A DNA stretch of 64,000 nt from JACRCG01 sp964524835 (GCA_964524835.1 CAZGEG010000006.1:62001-126000), one strand, 5' to 3'. Positions 8,291 through 18,585 are shown, counted from the first letter of the stretch. Notes: generated by a model not told the origin, from the sequence alone. Program-made: numbers and translations.

Positions 8291-9250
8291 ATGAAATCGG
8301 AGTATTTACGAACACTTGTGGAATCCATTGTTACCGGCAGCTTCTCCAGAGCGGCTGATAATCTTTTTATTACCCAGTCCGCAGTATCCCGCAGAATCAA
8401 ATTCCTGGAAGAACAGTACGGTTATTCACTTATTGACCGCAGTGGACCGGTGCTGACGGCAACCGATGCGGGACGGGTCGTAATGGAAAAAGCAGAGAAG
8501 ATGCTGCAGCTTGAAAACGACCTGATGAATGATCTTCGCGAGCTTTCCCCCAGGTCCGGAATCGTTTTCTGCTGCACACCTTCCTTTGGAGTTGCCTACC
8601 TTCCTGAAATTATGAAAGACTTCATGCTGCTCAAGCCGGATATGTCGGAATTGAAGTTCTTTTTTGAAATGCCGGACAAGGTTGTCGATGGAATGAGGAA
8701 GGGTCTGTACCAGGTGGGTGTAATCGAACATACGGAGGATTATGACCTCGCCGAGTTTGAAACCTTCGAACTGCCGGGCGATGACGTTGTCTTTGTCAGC
8801 GCTCCGCACATGGCGCTGTCAGGAGAGGAGATGCCGCTAGAGCATCTGACCCGTTTTGATCTTTACACGAGAAAGGAAGGGTGCTGTTCCAGCAAACTGC
8901 TTGATTACAACATGAAAAAGCTTGGGAGGGATTATGCGGAATTCAACCGGGTGATTTACTATGACGACCTGCACCTGATCATCAGCTCGGTTCTTGAAGG
9001 GTACGGGCTTGCTTTCATATCCAGATCAGTCGTTGAAAAGCTGGTGAAAGAAGGAGCCTTGCGCACTCATCGCGTCACCGGCTTCGAACACGCCTATAAA
9101 CGCACGCTTATCGTTAACGGCGCTTCTTCATCAACGCGGGCGCTTGGAAGATTCATTGAAGAGATACGGAACGTATTCAAACAAAAACCGCCACAATCAG
9201 ATATTTCATCCTGCAATGCCGAAGCCTTCTGCCTGCCGTTTGCTCCATAG
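8291..9250 (+). CDS. LysR-family transcriptional regulator
   Basis: A 319-residue regulator of normal LysR length. Residues 1-65 are the winged helix-turn-helix (SFSRAADNLFITQSAVSRRI, then LEEQYGYSLIDR), followed by a linker helix and the periplasmic-binding-like effector domain from about residue 90. GGGAG lies 7 bases before ATG. It is transcribed away from the ext-like conduit and towards the convergent psr cluster, so it probably controls the divergent rhodanese-lipoprotein/porin genes. Its co-inducer is unknown. Several Cys in the effector domain (GCCSSKLL around residue 200) could allow redox or sulfur sensing, but that is a guess. Confidence 0.85.
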   Translation: MKSEYLRTLVESIVTGSFSRAADNLFITQSAVSRRIKFLEEQYGYSLIDRSGPVLTATDAGRVVMEKAEKMLQLENDLMNDLRELSPRSGIVFCCTPSFGVAYLPEIMKDFMLLKPDMSELKFFFEMPDKVVDGMRKGLYQVGVIEHTEDYDLAEFETFELPGDDVVFVSAPHMALSGEEMPLEHLTRFDLYTRKEGCCSSKLLDYNMKKLGRDYAEFNRVIYYDDLHLIISSVLEGYGLAFISRSVVEKLVKEGALRTHRVTGFEHAYKRTLIVNGASSSTRALGRFIEEIRNVFKQKPPQSDISSCNAEAFCLPFAP

Positions 9251-9312
9251 CTTCAACTGTATGGCGACAAAACGCCATACGACTCCTGCAGCAAACATTC
9301 GACAACTCCACT

Positions 9313-9349
9313 AATAAAAAAGGAGGCATGCCTACTGCGCACGCCTCCT
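9313..9349 (-). terminator. rho-independent terminator of the psr-side operon
   Basis: Stem GGAGGC-a-TGC / GCA-c-GCCTCC (9322-9349) with one mismatch is followed on the minus strand by a TTTTTTATT run. It lies between the convergent lysR gene and the Lys-rich protein gene. Confidence 0.75.
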
Positions 9350-9372
9350 GATTCGGGCTGTTCCTGCTTAGG

Positions 9373-9621
9373 TCAGCAGCCGGATACTTCTTTTTTACCC
9401 TTGGCTGCAGGTTTGGCTGCTTCTTTTTTCTTGGCGTCTTTCTTGACTTTTTTAGCGTCTTTCTTGGCGTCTTTCTTGTCGCCTTCCTTCTTCTCCGCAG
9501 CAGGTGCAGCGGCATCGGCAGGCTTGGCAGCCTCGTTCGGCAAGTGATGGCTTGCCACGACAACGGAAGCGAACGAAACTACGGTCAGGGCGGCAACCAG
9601 CAGGGTCATAATCTTTTTCAT
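9373..9621 (-). CDS. small secreted Lys/Ala-rich protein with C-terminal Cys
   Basis: An 82-residue protein. The ATG at 9619-9621 has AAAGGAG 8 bases upstream and starts a signal peptide (KKIMTLLVAALTVVSFASVVVA-SHH). The mature part is low complexity: an Ala/Pro stretch, then repeated KKDAKK units, ending in KGKKEVSGC. It has no recognisable domain. It is the last gene of the minus-strand psr group, 87 bases after psrB. The terminal GC is shared with two other exported proteins of the region. A highly basic periplasmic protein with one terminal thiol could bind polysulfide or act as a sulfur carrier, but this is only inference. Confidence 0.7.
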   Translation of the reverse strand: MKKIMTLLVAALTVVSFASVVVASHHLPNEAAKPADAAAPAAEKKEGDKKDAKKDAKKVKKDAKKKEAAKPAAKGKKEVSGC

Positions 9622-9708
9622 GTATATTTCTCCTTTATTTGTTTTCCGGCGGACCGGCATTTGATTAATTCAGTAATTAGCATATTCACCTGAAATGTCC
9701 AAACATAA

Positions 9709-10425
<717 letters not shown>

Positions 10426-10427
10426 GG

Positions 10428-11585
10428 TCAGACGTCCTCCTTGATGTAGCGGTCCTCAAAAACGCCCGAGCGTTCGAAAATGATGTACAGCACCGTCACG
10501 AGCGAAGCGGACGCGACGACCACGAGATATTCATACACCGACGGTGAGTAGCTGATCACCTCCGGCATATCGTAGACCCTGAACAGCGGGACCTTGAAAG
10601 CACCGATCACCAGGTCGTTACGGGCTTTCAGCTGGGTAATCATGATGAACAGGCCGACAAAGATCAGCCAGTTGGCGCTCTTACCCATTTTGAGCAGGAT
10701 GTAGGGAATAATGATAACGACCACGATCCCGAACAGCACGCTGTTGATCAGCGTCAGCGAGAACACCTCGGAACCTTCCAGGTGTGCGGAGAGGCCGATC
10801 ATGGTGCGCCAGAAGGTGATCAGCAGCGCCAGGCCCAGACCGATTTTGAGCAATGTCACAAACGGATGAAGATGGTAGTTCTCATCCAGCTTCTTCTGTT
10901 TGACCGTCATCGCAGCGATAATGGTTGTGAGGGAGCAGCCGGTCAGGAACGCAATGAACAGGAAGTAGATCGGCATCAGCGCGCTGTAGTAGTAGACGCG
11001 GGAGCTGACCGACCCAAGCAGGCTGCCCAGGGTACTGTGGGTGAAGACGGCGACAAAGAATGCCCCCCACATGACCTTGTTGGAATGCCTGTTGGTCTGG
11101 ATGTTGATGTATTCCCAGATGATGGCGATCAGGTAGGTCGTATACCAGATACCCATCCAGAACATGGGGGACTTGGGATTGGGAGAAAGGATGAAGTTGT
11201 ACATCCGGTCGATGCGCCCCATCTCGGTCGCCAGGGAGAAGAATGCCGCCACGGCGGTAATTATGCCGACAAAAATGATCCGCGATGCAAACGGCTTGTA
11301 CTGTTTCTCGAAGAAAACATGGCCGAAGAAATTGACGAAGGTGCAGCCGGTGCTGAGAAGCGCAAAATAGACATAGGTTGATATCTGCAGCCCCCAGGGA
11401 ACCAGGTTGGAGGTGTTGATGGTGTGGGCGTGCCCCTGGATGAAGATGGTGGCGATGGCATAAAAGCCCACTGCCAGTCCGAACAGGGACGCGTACAGTG
11501 ACAGTCCGGCTTTTCCTTTGACCACTTCAGTTGCCGTGGCGATAAGCTGTTCCTTTTCAGGTATAAGAACTCCGAATAGTTTCAT
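10428..11585 (-). CDS. NrfD/PsrC-like quinol-oxidising membrane subunit
   Basis: A 385-residue integral membrane protein with about ten hydrophobic segments (for example LYASLFGLAVGFYAIATIFI, FVGIITAVAAFFSLA, VLFGIVVVIIIPYILL). The NrfD/PsrC family has no haem and passes quinol electrons to an FeS subunit. The gene is wedged between the FeS and molybdopterin subunits with gaps of 2 bases on each side, so the three are one transcription unit and presumably one complex. Confidence 0.88.
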   Translation of the reverse strand: MKLFGVLIPEKEQLIATATEVVKGKAGLSLYASLFGLAVGFYAIATIFIQGHAHTINTSNLVPWGLQISTYVYFALLSTGCTFVNFFGHVFFEKQYKPFASRIIFVGIITAVAAFFSLATEMGRIDRMYNFILSPNPKSPMFWMGIWYTTYLIAIIWEYINIQTNRHSNKVMWGAFFVAVFTHSTLGSLLGSVSSRVYYYSALMPIYFLFIAFLTGCSLTTIIAAMTVKQKKLDENYHLHPFVTLLKIGLGLALLITFWRTMIGLSAHLEGSEVFSLTLINSVLFGIVVVIIIPYILLKMGKSANWLIFVGLFIMITQLKARNDLVIGAFKVPLFRVYDMPEVISYSPSVYEYLVVVASASLVTVLYIIFERSGVFEDRYIKEDV

Positions 11586-11587
11586 GT

Positions 11588-13786
11588 TCAGGCCCCCTTC
11601 ACAATCTTGACAAAACTACCGCGCATGGCGGTGCCACCCATGATCGGGTCGATGGCGGCCTTGGTGATCAGGTCATCATCGGCAATCCCCTGGCCGTTGG
11701 CGCGGCTCATACCTTTGGCGTGTACGCCGAAGCCGTGGTTCATGTAGACCGCATCATCCCGCAGGCGCTGGGTCAGCTTGACCTTTATCCGGCCGTTAGC
11801 TATGACTCCGTCCTGATTGATCAGCGATACATAGTCCCCGTTTTTCAACCCAAGCTCTTTCCCCTTTTTGGCGTTGAGCCAGAGGGCATTTTCCTTCTGC
11901 AGATCGGTCAGCATGAAGTTGTTGGTGGTACGGGAGAACGTGTGCAGCGGCGCCCGGCCGAACAGCAGCCTGAAAAAACCTGCCGGTGGTGCCGGATGCC
12001 TGGTGAATTTTGGGACCGGATCAAAACCTTTTTCGGCCAATTGCGCGGAATATAGTTCTATCTTGCCGGAAGGGGTGCCGAACTCCGGCTGATTCTCGGC
12101 GGTGATATAGGGAGCACCACCCTTCTTGATGATGACGCCGTCCCGCTTCAACTGGGCGAAGTCGATTTCGCCCGCCTCGCAGCGCCTGGCGATGTATTCC
12201 TCGCCATCCTTCCAGGGGAAGAACTCCGCCAGACCCAGCTTGTTCCCCAGCTCTTTTGTGATCCACCAGGACGGCTTTGATTCCCACAGCGGCTCGATCG
12301 TCGGCTGTCGCAGGGCGATTTCCGCTTCACCCTTGAACTTGCCGAGATTGATGTTGTCATACCGTTCCATGTAGGTGCATTCCGGCAGCACCACATCGGC
12401 ATAGTTGATAATATCCATCGGCATCGTGTCGATTGCCACCATCAGGTCCAGATTCTGAATGGCCTTGATGGTCTCCTCCTTGTCCGGCATCGTCTTCATC
12501 AGGTTCGAGCCGTACACGAACCAGGCCTTGACCGGGCGCGGCCGGCCGGTGATGGAGGCCTGCTTGATGGAGGTGGTAGTCGGCAGCAGGGCGAACGGAT
12601 ATGCCTCGTCCAGCTTCGCCACCTCCACATGTTCGGGATAGGCGGGCAGCCCCGGATATTCCGGCACTTTTGCTGCCGTGGGAAAGAAATACCCCCCTTC
12701 CCTTCCCCAGGTACCGAGCAGGGCATTCAGAATGGCGATCGCACGGCTGCGCTGCGTATCATCACCGTACCAGGCGGAAAAGCGCCCGGCGCCGATGCAG
12801 ACATTCGGCGCGTATTTTCCCATCTCGCGGGCAACCTTGACAATCACATCGCTGGCGATGGATGTCTCGGCCTCGGCCCATTGGGGAGTGTACTGCTGGA
12901 CGGCAGCACGCAGTTCGTCGAAACCGGTGGCATATTTGGCAATATACTCTTTGTCGTACAACCCTTCCTCGATAACGATCCTGATCCATGCCAACAGCAG
13001 CGCCAGGTCGGTTGCCGGCTTGATCGGCAGCCAATGGTCGGCCTTGGCGGCGATGTTGGAAAGACGGGGATCGACTACTGACAGTCTGGCGCCGTCCGCA
13101 AGCCCGTTCATGATATCCTGTACCTGGCTGTTATGGGCATTTTCCCCCAGGTGGGAACCCAGCAGGACTATGTACTTGCTTTTGCTGAAGTCGTAGTACT
13201 CCGGTGACCCCACATCCGAACCGAAAGTCAGCACGAAACCGATATCGCGCGGTCCCCGGCACTGGGCGAAAGACGGCGCAGCCGACAGCGTGCTGCCGTA
13301 AGCGTGCATCAGGTGCTTCCAGAAGGCGGCGCCGGTACCGTGATAAATCAGCGCCATGGACTCCGCGCCGTACTTTTCCTTTATCCCTTTCATCTTACCG
13401 GCGATAACTTCCAGCGCCTCGTCCCAGGTAGCCCGCTTCCAGACCGGCTCTCCCCGCTTGCCGACATTGATCAGCGGAAACTTGAGCCGGTCGGGGTCAT
13501 ACAGCGCGCCCAGGGCGGCATTGCCCCGACCGCAAAGACGTCCGCGACCGCGCAGGCTGAGCGGGTTGCCGTCAACCTTGACGACCTTGTTGTTTTCCAC
13601 CTTGGCGATCAGGCCGCAGTTCCAGAAGCAGAGTTCGCAGAATGTGGGAATCTGCTTCATATCTTTCTGTCCGGCCACTTCGGCCCAGGACAGGAATTTC
13701 TTCGGAACGGTTGTGGCGGCCGCTACACCAGCAGTCACCGCTCCGGTCGCTTTAAGAAATGTTCTACGTGAGAATTTTAACGACAC
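11588..13786 (-). CDS. PsrA/PhsA-like molybdopterin oxidoreductase (polysulfide or thiosulfate reductase)
   Basis: A 732-residue catalytic subunit with TAT signal (SRRTFLKATGAVTAG). The [4Fe-4S] motif is C50-x2-C53-x3-C57...C85, and C176 in SFAQCRGPRD sits where PsrA-type enzymes place the Mo-coordinating Cys. The C-terminal part carries the usual molydopterin-dinucleotide binding domain (KGKELGLKNGDYVSLINQDG). The family reduces polysulfide, thiosulfate, tetrathionate, or related chalcogen compounds. The surrounding rhodaneses and sulfur-carrier-like small proteins favour polysulfide/elemental sulfur as substrate; selenium oxyanions remain possible. It opens a three-gene operon. Confidence 0.85.
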   Translation of the reverse strand: MSLKFSRRTFLKATGAVTAGVAAATTVPKKFLSWAEVAGQKDMKQIPTFCELCFWNCGLIAKVENNKVVKVDGNPLSLRGRGRLCGRGNAALGALYDPDRLKFPLINVGKRGEPVWKRATWDEALEVIAGKMKGIKEKYGAESMALIYHGTGAAFWKHLMHAYGSTLSAAPSFAQCRGPRDIGFVLTFGSDVGSPEYYDFSKSKYIVLLGSHLGENAHNSQVQDIMNGLADGARLSVVDPRLSNIAAKADHWLPIKPATDLALLLAWIRIVIEEGLYDKEYIAKYATGFDELRAAVQQYTPQWAEAETSIASDVIVKVAREMGKYAPNVCIGAGRFSAWYGDDTQRSRAIAILNALLGTWGREGGYFFPTAAKVPEYPGLPAYPEHVEVAKLDEAYPFALLPTTTSIKQASITGRPRPVKAWFVYGSNLMKTMPDKEETIKAIQNLDLMVAIDTMPMDIINYADVVLPECTYMERYDNINLGKFKGEAEIALRQPTIEPLWESKPSWWITKELGNKLGLAEFFPWKDGEEYIARRCEAGEIDFAQLKRDGVIIKKGGAPYITAENQPEFGTPSGKIELYSAQLAEKGFDPVPKFTRHPAPPAGFFRLLFGRAPLHTFSRTTNNFMLTDLQKENALWLNAKKGKELGLKNGDYVSLINQDGVIANGRIKVKLTQRLRDDAVYMNHGFGVHAKGMSRANGQGIADDDLITKAAIDPIMGGTAMRGSFVKIVKGA

Positions 13787-14027
13787 AATTTACCTCCCGA
13801 ATTATGACTTGGATGTTCCTTGGCCTGAACCGAAGTTGAAATCAGAGCGAATGCCAATATGATCGCAGCATTTCTTCCCGACATGATTCATTCCCTTTCA
13901 ACTGCAGACTTGTTCACACCGTGCTTCTTGGCATGACAGCAAAGCATGCAACGCTTGTTCCGTTTATATGAATTTTCGAATAGTTGTTGAAAAATAAAAA
14001 GATTTTGCCGCAGGGATAGTAATAACT

Positions 14028-14065
14028 CGCGCACAGCCCCTGTCATATGGCGGAAGCTGTGCGCG
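14028..14065 (-). terminator. inverted repeat after the triple-rhodanese gene
   Basis: A perfect 10-bp stem CGCGCACAGC / GCTGTGCGCG (14028-14037 and 14056-14065) lies directly after the stop of the rhodanese gene on the minus strand. Only a weak T-rich tract follows, so termination is probable but not certain. The rest of 13787-14073 is the promoter region of psrA; no clear sigma-54 or FNR site was seen. Confidence 0.55.
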
Positions 14066-14073
14066 ATATCGCG

Positions 14074-15486
14074 CTATTCTTTTATGAGCTTGTACGAGCC
14101 GTTTTTTTCAATTTCCAACTTGGAATTCACAAACTTGACATTGGTGTAGCCAAGTTCTTTCAGTGCGTGATACGCCATCTCGGCACGGACACCTGTCGAG
14201 CAGTGGGTGACGATCAGTTTGTCCCGGGGGATTTCTGCAGCACGGTCCTTGATCTCTTCGGCAGGAATCAGCTTGGCGGTCTTGAGCATGCCCGCATTCC
14301 CCTCATCGATGTTGCGCACATCAATGATCATGACATCTGCCGGAAGCGCGGCAGCATACTTCCTGAACTCATCCAGACTGATTTCTCCCGGACGCGGCTT
14401 GGGAACGTAGGTTGCCTTGGTGGCGAGCTTGCCGGCGGCAACCGGGAATCCGGCGGCCTTCCAGGCTTCAATGCCGCCAGTCAGAAGCTTGACATTTGTA
14501 TAGCCCGCCTTAATAAGCTCCTTTGACACGGCAACTGCCGGAACTCCACCCTTATCGTCACAAACGACAATCGGCGCATTTTTCTTCAAAACCAGCTTTT
14601 TAATCAACGGAGCGGCATTATGATGCGCCGGAAACGCAACAGCACCCTTGATAGATTCCAGCTTGCTATCCTTGACGGCCCGAACATCCAACAGAACATG
14701 GGGAATGTCCTTGTCGATCCATGCTTCTTTCAGGAACTGTACGGACAGCACTCCATAATTCCTGGCGGACCAGGCCGGCATGCCGTCCTTGTAAACCTTC
14801 AGATTGGTGTAACCCAGTTTTTTCGCCTTTTCGGCAGAACCGGGGCTCATGTTGCAGGCAGGCCCGGCGCAATAAAAAATCACCAGAGCATTCTTGTCCC
14901 CGGGAAGCAGTTTATCGGCAAGTTTGTCGAAGGCGGGGTACGGCAGATTCACAGCCGTCGGAATGGAACCTTCCTGGAAGCGCGGCAGCGGACGGGAATC
15001 ATACAGAAAGTATTTGCCCTTTTCCGGCCCCATGGCCACCAGTTTTTCAAGATCGGCAGTTGTCATCAGCATCTCTGCCGGGATCTTGACCGGCGGCTTC
15101 TCTGTCAGCTTGACAGCGGTCTTGACGCCCCCCTTCTCGACATACTCGACCTTGATTTCATGCCCTTTTTTGATCTTGTTATCCTTGAGGAGTTCGCCGT
15201 CACCTGTTTTGCCTTCACCGTTGATGACCTTGATTTCGTCTTCGTCGAACCTGATCAGCTCGATTGCGTCATCTATCTTGACCTGAATGGTCTTGGCCTT
15301 GAACGCAACGTTGTCAAAATGGCCCTGAATTACACCGGGTTGTGCCTTGTGGCAGTTGGTGCAAATCTTTGCAATCGTCGGCCTTGCTGCCGGAGCGGTC
15401 GGTTCGGCAGAAACGGAATCGGCTGCTGAAAAGGACAAACCTGCTATCAGAGCCAGAATTACCGGACGAAGTGATTGATAGTTCAT
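14074..15486 (-). CDS. triple-rhodanese exported protein with one haem c motif
   Basis: A 470-residue exported protein. The ATG at 15484-15486 has AAGGAGGG upstream and begins a signal peptide (residues 1-27). After it comes a single haem c motif C42-T-N-C-H46, then a small lysine-rich beta domain (about 50-130), then three rhodanese domains: about 140-240 with active-site C206 (FYCAGPAC), 245-350 with C309 (VVCDDKGG) and 365-465 with C429 (THCSTGVRAE). All three have a Cys in the catalytic loop. A haem joined to three sulfurtransferase domains suggests coupled sulfur transfer and electron transfer in the periplasm (inference). It lies upstream of psrABC and 31 bases after the next small-protein gene. 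Confidence 0.85.
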   Translation of the reverse strand: MNYQSLRPVILALIAGLSFSAADSVSAEPTAPAARPTIAKICTNCHKAQPGVIQGHFDNVAFKAKTIQVKIDDAIELIRFDEDEIKVINGEGKTGDGELLKDNKIKKGHEIKVEYVEKGGVKTAVKLTEKPPVKIPAEMLMTTADLEKLVAMGPEKGKYFLYDSRPLPRFQEGSIPTAVNLPYPAFDKLADKLLPGDKNALVIFYCAGPACNMSPGSAEKAKKLGYTNLKVYKDGMPAWSARNYGVLSVQFLKEAWIDKDIPHVLLDVRAVKDSKLESIKGAVAFPAHHNAAPLIKKLVLKKNAPIVVCDDKGGVPAVAVSKELIKAGYTNVKLLTGGIEAWKAAGFPVAAGKLATKATYVPKPRPGEISLDEFRKYAAALPADVMIIDVRNIDEGNAGMLKTAKLIPAEEIKDRAAEIPRDKLIVTHCSTGVRAEMAYHALKELGYTNVKFVNSKLEIEKNGSYKLIKE

Positions 15487-15517
15487 GGTGAGTAACCCTC
15501 CTTGAATATTAACAGCC

Positions 15518-15841
15518 CTAGCAGCCGGCCGTTTTTTTGAACATTTTGCTGGTGTTCTTGTCGCCGTCTTTTTCATACTTTGTGCGGATTTCATCACCTT
15601 CTACGATGCGTTTGTCCTTGAACTTGTCGAGAGTCAGTTCATCAGTGACGGTTATTGTGACCGACTTTTCGCTCTTGCTGTCTTTTATTATCGCAATTGC
15701 CGAATTCCCGTCTGCCGCAAGCTCGATTTTTGAAATTGTGCCGGTCATTTTGAAATCTTCCGCACTGGCTGTCCTGACAACAGCAAGCGAAGAAAAGAGC
15801 ACAAGTGCCATAACCATTAGTATTGATAGAATTTTTTTCAT
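15518..15841 (-). CDS. small secreted beta-rich protein ending in GC
   Basis: A 107-residue protein with signal peptide (cleavage near TASAEDF) and a mature part of about 80 residues that looks like a small beta barrel (KMTGTISKIELAADGNSA, then SVTITVTDELTL). This part resembles the Lys-rich beta segment before the first rhodanese domain of the next gene (both have a VxITVxD or VKIDDAIEL pattern followed by charged EGDEI/KGHEI), so the two may be related modules. It ends FKKTAGC. No catalytic residues are recognisable. It is the first gene of the rhodanese pair and probably co-transcribed with it. Confidence 0.72.
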   Translation of the reverse strand: MKKILSILMVMALVLFSSLAVVRTASAEDFKMTGTISKIELAADGNSAIAIIKDSKSEKSVTITVTDELTLDKFKDKRIVEGDEIRTKYEKDGDKNTSKMFKKTAGC

Positions 15842-15912
15842 TGTAGTACCCCTTATTCAAACCTTCATAAATGAGTCTGACAGATAATTTTGATATTTCA
15901 ATCCGCCGGCGG

Positions 15913-15946
15913 AAAAAACTGCCGGGGAGCTACAGGCTTCCCCGAC
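15913..15946 (-). terminator. rho-independent terminator after DUF3373 gene
   Basis: The minus strand reads a stem of CGGGGAAGC and GCTCCCCG (one bulged base) with a short loop, followed by CAGTTTTTT. It lies 12 bases after the DUF3373 stop codon. Confidence 0.85.
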
Positions 15947-15958
15947 AGCACGTTGCAT

Positions 15959-17908
15959 CTAGAACTGCACTTCAAAAGTGCCGTATACGTTGTGTGCCGA
16001 TTTCATCGGTGTCATCAGCATCAGGTCGGTCGGTTTGATCTCTGATATTTTCTGGGGAGCCCCGACCCAGTTGTTGCTGCCGGTGTACTCAAAATCGTAA
16101 TACTGATAACCCACTTTAACGAAGGCTTTCGCAAAATAGTTGGATATCGGTTTCAGGTTCAGCTCCTGAATGATGTACGGTTCGTAAACATTGCCACGGG
16201 TACCGACCTTGCTGGTCCACATATCGTCGGCAGACGGAGCAAAGGTGATCCAGTATTTTGAGCCGTGGTTAAACTCGAAACCAATCTTGGTTTTGGACGG
16301 AAGATCATAGCGGATACCGGCATACACAGCCCAGCCGGTACGATCTTTCGGGGCAAAGTCCTGGGCAAAGAATTCACCGCTCATCAACCCCTGGAAACCG
16401 GCATTCTGGGAAACATTGCCGTTAGGATGCGTGATGCTCAGGCCGACGTCGCCGAATGCCTGCAGTGTACCGGGACCGACTTTTTTCAGGGTACTCATGG
16501 CTCCGGCACCGTACCAGTCGATGCTGCCGAGATTGATGGCAGGAGCCGTATTTCCGAATAACGTGTTATTCATTGCGGGGAAGTCAAATATATCGAAACC
16601 GCGGTTCCACTGCAGCCAGACGCGCAGAGGGTCGGTATCTATCGGAAGAACGGCGATGCCGAGCATATCGGTATCGTTGAGACCGTTGGCTGGAGTCGTC
16701 AGTCCACTCTCGAAACCACGGCCGTAACAGACCTTGGCATAGGCGCCCGGCAGGGCATCGATGTCAGGTGCATACCCGATCGTCATGCCGTCAAAGGCGT
16801 AATCAACCAGCAGGGCCGGTGTGCCGCCGTTGCCGGGACGCTCTTTGTTAAGACGCAGGTTGGTTGGCGCACCATTGGTTGAGGGACGGCGACCGACCGA
16901 AAACCAGAGCGGTTCATCGGCAATATTGCTCCAGGTTGCATAGGCACGATCGACATTCAGCTTGCTGTCGGTCGGAACATGGCCGATTGTTCCGTCAAAA
17001 GCACCAACACGATCGGCAAAGAAACTGCCGGTGGTTGCTGTGTCGCTTTGCGACCCGAATGCCTTGTACATACCAAGCGAAGCATGGACGGTGATGTCCT
17101 TGATCGGCTTGGCAGTCAGATCAAGGCCGAATTTATTTGTATAGAGGGATGCGTTTTTAGGCTTAAAGGCTGGGACTTGGGCAAGATTACCGCTGCCTGC
17201 GCCAAGAAAACCCTGCATCAGCAAGGTATTGGCAAGTTGCTGGGACGCCGGAGGAAACCCGGAAAAAACCTGACCGACGGTAGTTGTTCCAGGAGTACCC
17301 GGGGGTAGAACTGCGAGCATGCCGGGAATGTTGCCGACCTGCATGGCCATGACTGTCGGCATCACCTTGGCGGACAGAGTGCTGAGGATTGACTGCTGCT
17401 GGACAGTCAGAGCTGGAACTGCAGCAGGATTGAAACCGGGGGAATTCATCGTGGTAAAAAGACCCGGCAAAGAAGCTGCCATTGCTTGCGGCATGTACTG
17501 GTTGAGAATTGTATTAAACTGAGCAGGAGTAAAAAGGCTTCCGGCCTTGCCCTGCATAATAAACTGGGTCGCATTCAGACTCGTGGAACCGCCAATGCTG
17601 GAACCAGCGACCCCGGTCGGCCCGGTGAAGCCTCCAACCAGATTCATCATCGTACCGATCGCATTTGTGTGAGGAACCGTTTCCCCATGCAGCGAATCGA
17701 CCCGGAAGCGGTACTCGCCGCCGATGGTCAGCCATCTGCCGATCGATTTGTCCTCGACCTTTTTCACTGTTCCCTTGAGCTCACTGACTTCTTTGGACAA
17801 TTGATCGATTTTCTTCTGAAAATCTTCATCGGCCGCGAACACGGTCAGTGGAAACACCAGACCCATAACCGCCATACCGAGAAGCTTTTTCGCCATTTTG
17901 CGTTTCAT
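15959..17908 (-). CDS. DUF3373-type outer-membrane protein
   Basis: A 649-residue protein. The start at 17908 has AGGAGG 5 bases before ATG and opens a signal peptide ending in VFA-ADED. A short coiled coil (FQKKIDQLSKEVSELKGTVKKVED) follows, as in several S-layer-homology/porin proteins, then a beta barrel with many aromatic strands and a C-terminal Phe (NVYGTFEVQF). An insertion of about 200 residues rich in Gly, Pro, Ala and Met (about 100-290) lies near the N-terminus. The DUF3373 family is common in Geobacter and other sulfur or metal reducers; its function is not established. Neighbours suggest a role in passage of sulfur compounds across the outer membrane. Confidence 0.78.
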   Translation of the reverse strand: MKRKMAKKLLGMAVMGLVFPLTVFAADEDFQKKIDQLSKEVSELKGTVKKVEDKSIGRWLTIGGEYRFRVDSLHGETVPHTNAIGTMMNLVGGFTGPTGVAGSSIGGSTSLNATQFIMQGKAGSLFTPAQFNTILNQYMPQAMAASLPGLFTTMNSPGFNPAAVPALTVQQQSILSTLSAKVMPTVMAMQVGNIPGMLAVLPPGTPGTTTVGQVFSGFPPASQQLANTLLMQGFLGAGSGNLAQVPAFKPKNASLYTNKFGLDLTAKPIKDITVHASLGMYKAFGSQSDTATTGSFFADRVGAFDGTIGHVPTDSKLNVDRAYATWSNIADEPLWFSVGRRPSTNGAPTNLRLNKERPGNGGTPALLVDYAFDGMTIGYAPDIDALPGAYAKVCYGRGFESGLTTPANGLNDTDMLGIAVLPIDTDPLRVWLQWNRGFDIFDFPAMNNTLFGNTAPAINLGSIDWYGAGAMSTLKKVGPGTLQAFGDVGLSITHPNGNVSQNAGFQGLMSGEFFAQDFAPKDRTGWAVYAGIRYDLPSKTKIGFEFNHGSKYWITFAPSADDMWTSKVGTRGNVYEPYIIQELNLKPISNYFAKAFVKVGYQYYDFEYTGSNNWVGAPQKISEIKPTDLMLMTPMKSAHNVYGTFEVQF

Positions 17909-18182
17909 ACTACCTCCTATCGAGATTTTTTTGCTGCCAACCGGATACAACCAGAATACATAACCTTTCAGTATCACTCCTGAAACCGTACTCACCTCCT
18001 TTGCTGACCCTTCTCTTACACTTTTCTCTTTCCAGACATCCTGCAATATGCTTACCCTACTATTTTGCTATGCAAATATATGGTGTTTTGAATATCTTAC
18101 TGAAAAGAATTTATCGCGTAAAAAAACAGTGTCAAGTGGGGGGAGGTTTTTTTCTGATATATTCGGAGTGGTGATTATGCAG

Positions 18183-18554
18183 TCAGCGCAGGACGGGAAA
18201 TCCGTTTCGATACCATCCAACAATGCCGTCGGTCATATGGTAGACATTCTTGTACCCCTGCTGGGACAGGAAGTTGGCCGCCGGCTTGGAGCGTGATCCG
18301 ACGGCACAATACACGATGATGGTTTTGTTTTTCGGCACCTCGCTTATGCGGCGTTCGAACTCGCCGATCGGAATCAGGACCGAACCGGCCAGCCTGCCCT
18401 GGCTGTATTCCTGAGGAGTTCTGACATCCAGCAGATAGATATTTCTATTCCCGTCCAGGAGCGCTTTAGCCTCACGGGCGTTAATATTCTTCTCTGCAGC
18501 CCAGACCTGGCTGGCCATCGTCATCATCAACAGTACCAGAAAAAACTTTTTCAT
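18183..18554 (-). CDS. periplasmic single-domain rhodanese
   Basis: A 123-residue protein with signal peptide (ending QVWA-AEK) and one rhodanese domain. The active-site loop is VYCAVGSRS, with the catalytic Cys and the Arg expected of a sulfurtransferase; LDVRTPQEY is the usual CH2A motif. It is the last gene of the RND/selenoprotein operon, 31 bases after the MBL gene. Likely role: moves sulfane sulfur (or selenium) between thiols in the periplasm. Confidence 0.85.
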   Translation of the reverse strand: MKKFFLVLLMMTMASQVWAAEKNINAREAKALLDGNRNIYLLDVRTPQEYSQGRLAGSVLIPIGEFERRISEVPKNKTIIVYCAVGSRSKPAANFLSQQGYKNVYHMTDGIVGWYRNGFPVLR

Positions 18555-18585
18555 CCTGCCTGACTCCCTTCAAACAGCTTATTTG

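Noticed and set aside
18160..18185. Possible UGA read-through at the end of the 18183 rhodanese
   Set aside because: The frame after the TGA encodes a short unrelated stretch and there is no suitable hairpin; the rhodanese domain is already complete.
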